Source: JBEKYD01 sp049509915 (GTDB lineage: Bacteria > Acidobacteriota > Terriglobia > Bryobacterales > Bryobacteraceae). From it: a stretch of DNA of 11,852 bases. This document shows positions 1 to 6,239 of the stretch, piece after piece (the stretch's first letter is position 1; each line of letters starts with the position of its first letter). The position numbers were made by a program, and so were the translations under genes. The notes under the pieces are model-generated. The model was given only the letters and a program-made list of their open reading frames with translations. It did no database searches and was not told the origin of the DNA. The stretch spans positions 1 to 11,852 of the forward strand of contig JBEKZL010000230.1 of assembly GCA_049509915.1 (NCBI GenBank). Direction: 5' to 3'.

Positions 1-1
1 C

Positions 2-106
2 CCGCGCGGCGTGAAGCGCAAGATGAGTAACTACCCTCTACGCCCACGCAAGCCGATGCGCACCCATCGCATCGACATATCCAAGCGTATCAGGATTGTT
101 AAGTGA
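2..106 (+). CDS. C-terminal end of IS4-like DDE transposase (partial)
   Basis: An open frame enters from the left edge and stops at TGA 104-106, giving the last 34 residues of a protein. It contains PRGVKRKMSNYP and ends RIRIVK. A basic tail with 'R-x-VKRKMS-x-aromatic' is typical of the extreme C-terminus of IS4-family DDE transposases (family knowledge recalled, not searched). The stop codon lies inside a 25-bp sequence that recurs inverted at 11733-11757, as expected for a transposase ending within its own terminal repeat. The catalytic part lies outside the window. The identity rests on a short tail plus this context. Confidence 0.6.
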   Translation, partial: PRGVKRKMSNYPLRPRKPMRTHRIDISKRIRIVK

Positions 107-121
107 ACAGTATTGGGGCTA
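97..121 (+). repeat. IS terminal inverted repeat, right end (left-hand IS copy)
   Basis: These 25 bases (TGTTAAGTGAACAG...GGGGCTA) are the exact reverse complement of 11733-11757. The transposase stop codon at 104-106 falls inside, so the IS body lies to the left and its outer end is near 121. The real repeat may be a few bases shorter, because flanking bases could match by chance. Confidence 0.75.
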
Positions 122-719
122 ATCTATGTCTGTGAGCGGAGGCCGGTAACTTCAGCGGTACGGGCTTTACGTACACGGCCATCTTGGCCCCGGACTGACC
201 GCAGCCGAACCCTTGGCGACAGTGAGGGTCGATCGCTTAGAACGCCGAGTTGGCAGCTCCGAGCGGGCCAAGACCGTCGAGGTTGATTCGCTGAAGCAAC
301 GTGAGCTTTCGGCTGGCCTGCGTAGGTCAGAAGCAAGCAATAGCTTTGTGCCACCCAATAATGCCAGTCGGCGATGGCTTCAGCGGTCGAGTCGTCCGGA
401 TCAACAGCCGCCAGTTGCGACAAAGGAACTGCCATGGTGCGGCCTTGACAATTGCTTCCGTTCAAACTCCCATTATTACTGCGGAGGTACGTCCGGGCGT
501 AGTTGAGTATTCTGGCTGTGGCTAATTGACTATGCCGGCGGCCTTTGGCAACCGATAATCCCTTCTCTGTTTCGTGTTCCGTATTGGGAGGGAGCAGCAC
601 TATTTCGTTTCCGCGGTGCTGGCTCGGATGAACTGATCCATTTGTGGTAGAGCCAGAAAGGCGCCCCCGCTCAGCACTGGAGAAGCCTCGCGAGTTGCGC
701 AAGTTCCTAAAGTGCCGCA
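122..719. other. No gene recognised; intergenic or decayed DNA
   Basis: There are open frames on both strands, the longest being 234 codons on the minus strand (828 to 124). Their products are rich in Arg, Ser and short repeats, show no domain motif, and start without a ribosome binding site. The stretch lies between an IS end and an IstB-like remnant, so eroded mobile DNA is the simplest reading. Confidence 0.5.
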
Positions 720-839
720 GCGATCTTGCGTGTCGACTGGTCCTGCAGTTTCGATCCTGTCCGAATTGAGGACGAACTGAGCGAGGATGGCGTTGGCGAT
801 GGCGGGATCGACGATTTGTACGTGCCACCTAGCAATTCG
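720..839 (-). pseudogene. IstB-like (IS21 helper ATPase) C-terminal remnant
   Basis: Reading from 839 down to 720 on the minus strand gives RIARWHVQIVDPAIANAILA followed by QFVLNSDRIETAGP. This resembles the IstB C-terminus, typically WH-x-x-IGDPTLADAILDRLVHNAHRIELKG. The matching points are WH, the D-P, the ANAIL/ADAIL helix, the hydrophobic FVLN/LVHN and the RIE. No start, Walker A or Walker B is present, and the upstream part of the protein is not found in this frame, so this is a short broken relic. The family call comes from recall of the motif over about 35 residues. Confidence 0.45.
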
Positions 840-993
840 GCAGCCCGCCAGCGATTTCCTATACTAACAACTCTGGAACTTACCTCGGGAGATCTGCCGC
901 TGGTCCGGCATCCTGACCGGGCGGCAGGAGTCAACAGCGGGCGCAGTAGTCCGGCAACAGGCGAAGGCCAAACGGTCCTTCGCACGGAGGGTA

Positions 994-1240
994 ATGGCGG
1001 CGCGACTCATGGACGACAAGCGGCAGAAGAAACAGCTCTCCTTGTCCGATATCACAATCGCCGAGATCGATGAGGGGATCCCCCGAAAAGGGCGGGATCA
1101 CTGGCCGAAGTTCGGTCACGGTCTATGCTTCTGGCATCCGCGCGTTCTTCCGTCACGCCGAAAGAAAGGGCCGGTGTCGGCGCGGGCTCGCCAACGTGAT
1201 CGAATCGCCGTGCGTGTATCAATACGAGGCCGCGCAACTC
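994..1240 (+). pseudogene. Tyrosine recombinase N-terminal (core-binding) domain remnant, frameshifted
   Basis: Two overlapping frames together give an integrase-like start. From 994 the frame reads MDDKRQKKQLSLSDITIAEI followed by DE. From about 1090, one frame over, it reads GRSSVTVYASGIRAFFRHAE and then RKGRCRRGLANVIESP-VY. The pattern 'L-x-x-IT-x-A-x-ID ... S-VTVYAS-IR-FFRHAE-RG-CR-GLA--IE-PRVY' is characteristic of the SAM-like core-binding domain of XerC/integrase-type proteins that accompany IS91-like elements. A frameshift near 1075-1095 and the absence of the catalytic R-H-R-Y domain show that it is broken. Confidence 0.5.
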
Positions 1241-1263
1241 CTCATCGCCAGACTGGACTTGGG

Positions 1264-1366
1264 TCAGGTGCCCAGCCGGGACTTCGGCAACGCCCCCGCG
1301 CGGCGGTGTCCGTTCTGCGGCGACCTCATCGAGGTGGTCGAGATGATCGTGCCTCGCGAGCTATGA
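1264..1366 (+). pseudogene. Zinc-ribbon tail fragment, possibly transposase-derived
   Basis: The frame carrying the integrase remnant continues to a stop at 1364-1366. It ends with ARRCPFCGDLIEVVEMIVPR followed by EL. A CPxCG knuckle close to the C-terminus is common in IS91/IS801-like and related transposases that travel with tyrosine recombinases. Only one Cys pair is visible. The join between integrase N-domain and zinc-knuckle tail looks like a deletion that fused two neighbouring mobile genes. The identification is weak. Confidence 0.25.
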
Positions 1367-1810
1367 CGTCGGCGGCTCAGCCGAAGACCTGCGCTGGACA
1401 CCTCGTGAACGGTTGCCGCTCCGGGCGAGCCGTGCGGGCCGGGGAGCCCGGTTGGGAGAGATGTCCCCGCCGAACCTGACTTACTGGGAGCGAGCCGACC
1501 TGCGGCGTCGGCGCCCCCCGAATCGAGGCAGCCGAGCGCGGCAAACCAACCTCGTCGCACCGTCGTCCGGTACCAGACGACTGCGCGCCAACTACCAATA
1601 CTCCCTTCGAAATCCATATCCGCGGGTGCCGCGGCCGCCGCAGACGCAAGCGGCTCAGTTCAAACGGCTCTATCGAGAGTGACGCGGCGGTCGATCGTCG
1701 CGCAATGCCTCGGAAGTTGGTGCCGCGTCACTTCCGATAGAGGTCTAACGTTTTCGGACCGCGACCGGCGCGAATCCAGACGGCAAAAAAGACAAGTCGA
1801 AGCGCGGCGG
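1367..1810. other. Gene-free stretch with an imperfect inverted repeat
   Basis: No convincing coding region is seen on either strand. The one structured element is the inverted repeat at 1668-1742, annotated separately. The stretch lies between mobile-element debris and the 3' end of the regulator gene and probably marks the edge of the debris. Confidence 0.4.
1668..1742. repeat. Imperfect 21-bp inverted repeat
   Basis: Arm 1 (1668-1688, CTCTATCGAGAGTGACGCGG then C) and the reverse complement of arm 2 (1722-1742) agree at 19 of 21 positions, differing only at GA versus GA-swapped bases in the middle. The arms are 33 bp apart. There is no T-tract, so it is not an ordinary terminator. It could be an end of a lost mobile element or a recombinase site next to the integrase remnant. 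Confidence 0.55.
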
Positions 1811-2827
1811 TCACAGGCGATCGAGACGCCCGCGTGCTCCGGCAACAAAAAGGGACGGGGGCCTTGATCCTTGCGCAAAATCTGTTTCTGAGTTCAGCCG
1901 CCTCGCCCGCGTTTCCAACGACGGCGACCGCTTGTTCAGTTCGACCTCCGGATGCGAGTCCGGCATGCGGCCGTTTTGCACGACGAAGCCCCGGAAGTCC
2001 CTCGGCGTCATGCCCCGCGCTTCGAGGAATCGCCGGTTGAAATTCGACAGATTCGAGAACCCTGCTTCGGAGGCGATCACGCTGATCGGCCGGTCGGTTT
2101 CCACGAGCAGCATGCAGGCCCGCCCGATTCGCAACGTGCCCAGGTAATCGCGCAGGTTCTCTCCGACATGGTGGACGAATAGCCGGTGCAGCGATCGTGG
2201 TGAAAGGTTACCCACCGAGCACAAATCTTCCACTCGGATCGGCTCCGCAAATCGCTTATGTAGCAGGTTCAGCACCCGTGTCAACTGCTCGGAATCGTTG
2301 GAGGCTTCAGGCCGCACGGTAATCTGCGTGGCCAGCGGCGTCGCCTCGGCTTCGGCTAACTCGGTGAGCGTTTCCAGAGTTGCTTGCAAACGTTGATGTG
2401 GCGAATCCGACAACAACTCCGGCAGGCGTGCCTCCATTCGGGCTCCCGACGGCTGAAGGAAACTGAGCCCAGGCATGGCTCGTTTCAGCAATCTCCGTAG
2501 ACCGGAAAACTCGGGGCACACGTCCGCCAGTTGGAGTGCCCAGGTACGAGTGAACCAGACCACCAGAGCCACGTGCGGGCGGCTTTCGTCAAGTGCGGAC
2601 GTCGATGCCCAGGTGTGTGGCATCTCCGAAGGCACCAGAACCAGGTCCTGCGACTCGTACCGGCCAATGTGATCAGCGATGAACCGCCACCCGCGGCTAT
2701 TCAACGTGAGCGTTAATTCGTACTCCGGATGGTAGTGCCACTCGAAAGGAATCGCGGGTATCTGCCTGTGATAGACGCGAATGGAGCAGCCCTTCGGGAA
2801 GGTAATGTGCTCGAATTGCGACTTCAA
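1811..2827 (-). CDS. AraC-family transcriptional regulator with N-terminal cupin
   Basis: This 338-residue protein is probably the local regulator. The N-terminus has an AraC-type cupin (HYHPEYELTLTLNSRGWRF around residues 31-50, and DLVLVPSEMPHTW near 61-74) that would sense a small ligand. Residues about 184-284 carry the paired helix-turn-helix domain (VEDLCSVGNLSPRSLHRLFV; ISVIASEAGFSNLSNFNRRF then LEARGMTPRDFR). The start is TTG at 2827-2825: GGAGG lies 6 nt upstream and no ATG fits. About 54 low-complexity residues follow the second helix-turn-helix and resemble nothing known, perhaps read-through after loss of the original stop. It is transcribed away from the esterase, with a copy of the repeated operator-like element directly upstream of its start, as in an autoregulated divergent regulator. 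The ligand is not evident from sequence. Confidence 0.9.
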   Translation of the reverse strand: MKSQFEHITFPKGCSIRVYHRQIPAIPFEWHYHPEYELTLTLNSRGWRFIADHIGRYESQDLVLVPSEMPHTWASTSALDESRPHVALVVWFTRTWALQLADVCPEFSGLRRLLKRAMPGLSFLQPSGARMEARLPELLSDSPHQRLQATLETLTELAEAEATPLATQITVRPEASNDSEQLTRVLNLLHKRFAEPIRVEDLCSVGNLSPRSLHRLFVHHVGENLRDYLGTLRIGRACMLLVETDRPISVIASEAGFSNLSNFNRRFLEARGMTPRDFRGFVVQNGRMPDSHPEVELNKRSPSLETRARRLNSETDFAQGSRPPSLFVAGARGRLDRL

Positions 2828-2840
2828 TTTCCACCTCCGG

Positions 2841-2937
2841 TTTCGGACATCTCTCGCCGTCAGCTTGTCCGAATTGTATCAGTAATTGGCCTCTGTCGCT
2901 CTAGCCGCGCGCCAATCCCCGCCCTACAATCGACTCA
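2841..2937 (+). promoter_or_regulatory. Operator/promoter element, copy A (regulator-esterase intergenic)
   Basis: TTTCGGACAT (2841-2850) and TGTCCGAAT (2866-2874) form a dyad with 8-bp arms (TTCGGACA/TGTCCGAA), followed by GTATCAGTAATTGGCCTCTG (2876-2895). A -10-like TACAAT (2925-2930) lies inside GCCCTACAATCG. There is no good -35 at the expected place (TAGCCG, about 17 bp upstream), so an activator would be needed. Copy D before the DUF1479 gene matches over about 67 aligned bases without an indel and shares the TACAAT block. The site begins 14 bp upstream of the AraC start codon, so it could also govern the regulator. Plus-strand transcription from about 2937 would reach the esterase gene through a 370-nt leader. 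Confidence 0.6.
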
Positions 2938-3190
2938 TCCCCAGAAAAGAGACTGTGCTCCTCTCTGACCTTTGGAACATTTGAGCGATCCGTCCGATGC
3001 CGCGAAGTCGTAACGGTCGCCAACATCGACACTGTCAATCCTTGCGCGGTCTACGTCATAGTGGACAGCACGCTGAACACTCCCGGCAGTCAGCTGCGCA
3101 TTCTCTACAGTAATCAAGCGGCGCCACAAGCTCCGGGGCGCAGTCGCGCGATTTGGCCGTTGGCGGGTCAATGTACAGGAGACCGACGCA
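2938..3190 (+). other. Intergenic stretch with an open frame lacking a start
   Basis: One plus frame stays open from at least 2941 to TAG 3262-3264. Its middle reads VTVANIDTVNPCAVYVIVDS then TLNTPGSQLRILYSN (from 3010), which looks more protein-like than the surrounding frames. It has no ATG with a ribosome binding site; the only plausible starts are internal GTGs. I do not recognise the sequence. It may be a remnant of a gene once driven by promoter copy A, or chance. Confidence 0.25.
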
Positions 3191-3191
3191 A

Positions 3192-3263
3192 TTGTCCGAA
3201 TTGCATTCATAATTGGCATTTTCGGCTCATTTCTAAATTCCGAATGCCCGTAGAATCTCAGTA
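3192..3263 (+). promoter_or_regulatory. Operator/promoter element, copy B (esterase promoter)
   Basis: TTGTCCGAATTGCATTCATA (3192-3211) followed by ATTGGC repeats the second half of copy A. A -10-like TAGAAT at 3251-3256 starts 58 bp after TGTCCG, the same spacing as in copy D (58) and copy A (59). TTTCGG is not present 25 bp upstream here; one occurs downstream at 3220-3225 instead. Expected transcription start is about 3263, giving a leader of about 45 nt with a good ribosome binding site before the esterase gene. Confidence 0.55.
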
Positions 3264-3306
3264 GGATTCTGAAACTCGAAGAGAAAGTGCCGAATTAGGA
3301 GTATCC

Positions 3307-4539
3307 ATGAAACTGTCTTTTTATGCCTTCGTGTTCGCCGCCCTTACCCTGCCCGGCATGGTGATGGCCCAACCGCAACCCAACCCCGTGGCAGCGCCCG
3401 CAAAACTGAAGTCGCCAGAACTTTCCAGCGACGACAAGGTGACATTCCGGCTGTCTGCACCGAACGCAACAACGGTCCTTCTGGAAGGCAGTTGGCTCGG
3501 CGCCGTCGACTTGCCAATGACCAAGGACGCCGGCGGCGTTTGGAGCACTACCATTGGCCCGCTGAGCCCGCAGCTTTACGGGTACTGGTTCATAGTGGAT
3601 GGAGTACGCGTGCTGGATCCTTCGAACTCCGAAACCGAGCGCGACGGCAGCCGCTACAACACGTTGGTGATGGTTCCCGGACCGGCATCGGATCTATGGA
3701 CGTTCAAGGATGTGCCGCACGGAACTCTGGAGCAGATCTGGTATCCCTCGCCCACGTTGCACATGGATCAGCGCCGGATGTATGTGTATCTGCCGGTTGG
3801 CTATCAGACCGACACGACGAAGAAGTATCCCGTGCTGTACCTGCTGCACGGCGGCGGCGGCGATGAAGATGCTTGGACGGTGATGGGCCGCGCCACCATC
3901 ATCATGGACAACCTGATTGCATCGGGCAAGGCTGTTCCGATGATCGTGGTGATGCCGAACGGCAATGCGACGCAGAGCGTATCGCAGGGCTTCGGTTACG
4001 GACCGATTCCCTCTCCGCAGCAGGTGATCGCACCGGCGCCCAATCCAGTCGGCGCACCTTCCGCGGGTCCCGGCGGCCGGGCCCCTCAAACCACTGGAAA
4101 CCCGTTCCCGCCCTATGCGGGCTCGTATCCTGAAAGCCTTGTAAAGGACGTCATTCCCTTCGTGGAAAAGACCTATCGGGTAGTTCCGGACAAGGCGCAT
4201 CGCGCGATTGCCGGGCTTTCGATGGGAGGCGGCCAGACAATCGTGACGACCAACAACAATCCTGACACCTTCGATTACATTGCCGTCTTCAGCTCAGGCG
4301 TACAGAACGCTTCCGATCCTGCATTTCTATCGCAGTTGGACGCAATCAGGAAGGCTAACCTGAAGCTTTATTGGACTGGCGCAGGCGACATCGACCAGGC
4401 GCACGATCGCACAGTAGCGCTCGAAGCCGCACTGAAGGCCAAAGGCTTCCCTACCTCCTATAAGGAGATTCCAGGGCGTCATTATTGGTTCCTGTGGCGC
4501 GATTTTCTGGGTGACTACGCAAGCAAGATATTCAAATAG
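3307..4539 (+). CDS. Secreted esterase (PF00756 type) with N-terminal E-set/CBM48-like domain
   Basis: This 410-residue exported hydrolase resembles feruloyl/acetyl-xylan-type esterases. A signal peptide (residues 1-21, cleavage after VMA) is followed by an Ig-like E-set domain (about 40-115: VTFRLSAPNATTVLLEGSW ... YGYWFIVDGVRVLDPSN), as in carbohydrate esterases. The alpha/beta-hydrolase domain has an oxyanion HGGGG (181-185), the nucleophile Ser305 in GLSMGGG, a likely acid Asp361 or Asp363 (GAGDID) and the base His392 (PGRHYWFLW). A Pro/Gly/Ala-rich insert lies between about 235 and 270. AGGAG (3297-3301) sits 5 nt before the ATG. Putative promoter copy B precedes it, sharing elements with the DUF1479 operon, so it may act outside the cytoplasm to release the compound that operon uses. 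The true ester is unknown. Confidence 0.88.
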   Translation: MKLSFYAFVFAALTLPGMVMAQPQPNPVAAPAKLKSPELSSDDKVTFRLSAPNATTVLLEGSWLGAVDLPMTKDAGGVWSTTIGPLSPQLYGYWFIVDGVRVLDPSNSETERDGSRYNTLVMVPGPASDLWTFKDVPHGTLEQIWYPSPTLHMDQRRMYVYLPVGYQTDTTKKYPVLYLLHGGGGDEDAWTVMGRATIIMDNLIASGKAVPMIVVMPNGNATQSVSQGFGYGPIPSPQQVIAPAPNPVGAPSAGPGGRAPQTTGNPFPPYAGSYPESLVKDVIPFVEKTYRVVPDKAHRAIAGLSMGGGQTIVTTNNNPDTFDYIAVFSSGVQNASDPAFLSQLDAIRKANLKLYWTGAGDIDQAHDRTVALEAALKAKGFPTSYKEIPGRHYWFLWRDFLGDYASKIFK

Positions 4540-4700
4540 AAACCTACCCATCGGGTTGCGATGACGCCTACACTTGAAAAAGAGCGCAGGCATTTTTCGT
4601 TCCTATGCGCGGTAGTGCGCAGAGTCTTTCGTTCCATGTCATTCTCTTTGAATGTTGGGCGCTGCGCAGGAATCTGAAGAGGCTCCATCCCTACCTGCGA
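4540..4700. other. Intergenic stretch after the esterase
   Basis: No gene is seen. A 5-bp stem (TGCGC 4606-4610, GCGCA 4617-4621) is followed only by a weak TCTTTCGTT stretch, so no terminator can be claimed. The stretch ends where the repeated regulatory elements C and D begin. Confidence 0.4.
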
Positions 4701-4766
4701 TTTCGGACATCTGTAGCCGCCGCCGTATCCGATATCATATCAGTGAGTGGCCGCTCTCGTTAGCCG
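4701..4766 (+). promoter_or_regulatory. Operator-like element, copy C (distal, degenerate)
   Basis: TTTCGGACAT (4701-4710) is followed exactly 25 bp later by TATCCGAT (4726-4733), then ATATCAGTGAGTGGCC and a TAGCCGG tail, paralleling copies A and D with a 1-bp insertion. No -10-like hexamer is found at the equivalent position (about 4784). This suggests an upstream auxiliary binding site or a decayed duplicate. It lies 101 bp upstream of copy D. Confidence 0.5.
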
Positions 4767-4801
4767 GATCTAACCGAGGACGATTCTCGCGGCCTGCTGA
4801 G

Positions 4802-4897
4802 TTTCGGCCATTTCCCGTCTACAAGCTGTCCGAATCGTATCAGTAATTGGCCTCTGTCTGTCAGCCGCGATGCAGGCCCGGCCCTACAATCGCCTCA
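4802..4897 (+). promoter_or_regulatory. Operator/promoter element, copy D (DUF1479 operon promoter)
   Basis: TTTCGGCCAT (4802-4811) and TGTCCGAAT (4827-4835) are 25 bp apart, followed by CGTATCAGTAATTGGCCTCT (4836-4855). The -10-like TACAAT (4885-4890) sits in GCCCTACAATCG, as in copy A. The -35 position reads CAGCCG, unlike the consensus. The predicted start (about 4896-4898) is only 7-15 nt before the first ATG codons of the DUF1479 gene. It probably drives the three-gene operon. Confidence 0.65.
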
Positions 4898-4904
4898 TAG
4901 GTAA

Positions 4905-6161
4905 ATGACTATGCCTTTCGAAATTGAGAATCTACCCGAAGCCATCCGCCAGATAAAGAAGGACTTGCGACGGGCGCTCCCGAATTACGCGGAGGTCTTC
5001 CGCGAGGTCGAGTCCGAAATGCGCTGCAAGGTGGCGCAGATCGTCAAGGAGCGGGAAGCCGGCGAGCCGGTGGTCCCTTCCATTCACTATTCCGAGATTG
5101 CTGGCGGCGCCGTGTCGTCGCAAATGACTGCGAAAATCAAAGATCGCGGCGCATGCGTCATCAGGAATGTTTTCGCGCCCGAACAGGCGTGCGCCTGGAA
5201 TGACGAGATCGGCAAGTATGTGGAGGAGAACCATCTGGACGAGAAACTCGCCCATGCCGCCGAAGACAAGTATTTCGGCAACCTGGGGATGAGCAAACCC
5301 CAGATCTACGGCATTTATTGGTCGCGTCCCCAGGTGCAAGCGCGCCAAGCGGACTCGCTCACCCGTGCGCGCGTCTTTATGAACCGGTTATGGCTTGCTG
5401 AAAGCGAGGGCCGCCGTCATTTCGATCCCGAGCAGACGCCGGTGTACGCCGATCGCATCCGGCGGCGGCCGCCTGGATCCAGCTCCCTCGGCATTTCGCC
5501 GCACTGCGATGGCGGATCGGTGGAGCGCTGGCTCGACAACAATTTCCGCACTGTTTACCGCCATGTGTTTTCGGGCAACTGGCGGGATTACGATCCCTTC
5601 GATGCTGCCTGGCGCCCGGATGCGCGGGAGATCCCGTCCCCGGCCGTCTGCTCCATGTTTCGCACTTTCCAAGGCTGGACAGCGTTGACCCGGCAAGGCA
5701 AGGGAGACGGAACGCTACAGTTGATCCCGATTGCGAACAGCATGGTGTACATGCTGCTCCGCGCTCTTCAGGACGACGTTCCGGAAACCGATTTATGCGG
5801 GGCCCAGCCGGGCCGGGCGCTATCGGTTCAGCCGCAATGGCACGCCCCACTTCTGGAGGCGCTCACATCAATCCCGCTGATGGAACCGGGCGACGCGGTG
5901 TTCTGGCACTCCGATGTGGTGCACGCAGTCGAGGACGAGCACAAAGGTCCAGGCTACAGCAATGTCATGTATATCGGCGCCACTGTCGGGTGCGCCAAGA
6001 ACGCGGCGTACTTAGCCCGGCAAGCGCCGGCCTTCCTGGCCGGCAAGACTCCGCCCGATTTTGCTCCCGACGACTTCGAAGTCGATTTTCAAGGACGCGG
6101 CACGGAAAGCGATCTTACCGCGCTCGGGCGGAGTCAGTTGGGGCTACCACTCCGGGGGTAG
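4905..6161 (+). CDS. DUF1479 family protein (YbiU-like), putative Fe(II)/2-oxoglutarate-type oxygenase
   Basis: This 418-residue protein is close to the usual length of the DUF1479/YbiU family (E. coli YbiU is about 420). Family members have a double-stranded beta-helix fold related to Fe/2OG dioxygenases, but no substrate is established. A candidate metal site is visible: His200 and Asp202 in SPHCDGGS, and a distal His340 in FWHSDVVHAVED (His335 also lies there). ATG at 4905 and ATG at 4911 are both possible. TAGG at 4898-4901 is 9 nt before the second, favouring 4911 slightly; the mRNA leader would be very short either way. It is first in an operon, 78 nt before the TTG of the kinase-activase gene. 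In E. coli ybiU also lies next to ybiV-ybiW-ybiY, so the association with this type of GRE recurs here. Confidence 0.85.
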   Translation: MTMPFEIENLPEAIRQIKKDLRRALPNYAEVFREVESEMRCKVAQIVKEREAGEPVVPSIHYSEIAGGAVSSQMTAKIKDRGACVIRNVFAPEQACAWNDEIGKYVEENHLDEKLAHAAEDKYFGNLGMSKPQIYGIYWSRPQVQARQADSLTRARVFMNRLWLAESEGRRHFDPEQTPVYADRIRRRPPGSSSLGISPHCDGGSVERWLDNNFRTVYRHVFSGNWRDYDPFDAAWRPDAREIPSPAVCSMFRTFQGWTALTRQGKGDGTLQLIPIANSMVYMLLRALQDDVPETDLCGAQPGRALSVQPQWHAPLLEALTSIPLMEPGDAVFWHSDVVHAVEDEHKGPGYSNVMYIGATVGCAKNAAYLARQAPAFLAGKTPPDFAPDDFEVDFQGRGTESDLTALGRSQLGLPLRG

Positions 6162-6239
6162 TGGTCGGTGTGGCGCACAGGAAGGCGCGCGGGTATATTC
6201 GTAGTAAAAGACCTGACATTCTGCATAAGAGGCGATTCA

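Noticed and set aside
124..828. A 234-codon minus-strand open frame
   Set aside because: No ribosome binding site, biased Arg/Ser composition, no domain signature; it overlaps an IstB-like remnant in another frame. Long chance frames are common in GC-rich DNA.
4606..4621. Small hairpin after the esterase as terminator
   Set aside because: The stem is only 5 bp and the following T content is weak.
6168..6239. ATG at 6168 as start of the kinase-activase gene
   Set aside because: The 24 extra residues do not resemble a ROK N-terminus and have no ribosome binding site, while TTG 6240 has AAGAGG 7 nt upstream and begins just before the DVGGTK motif.
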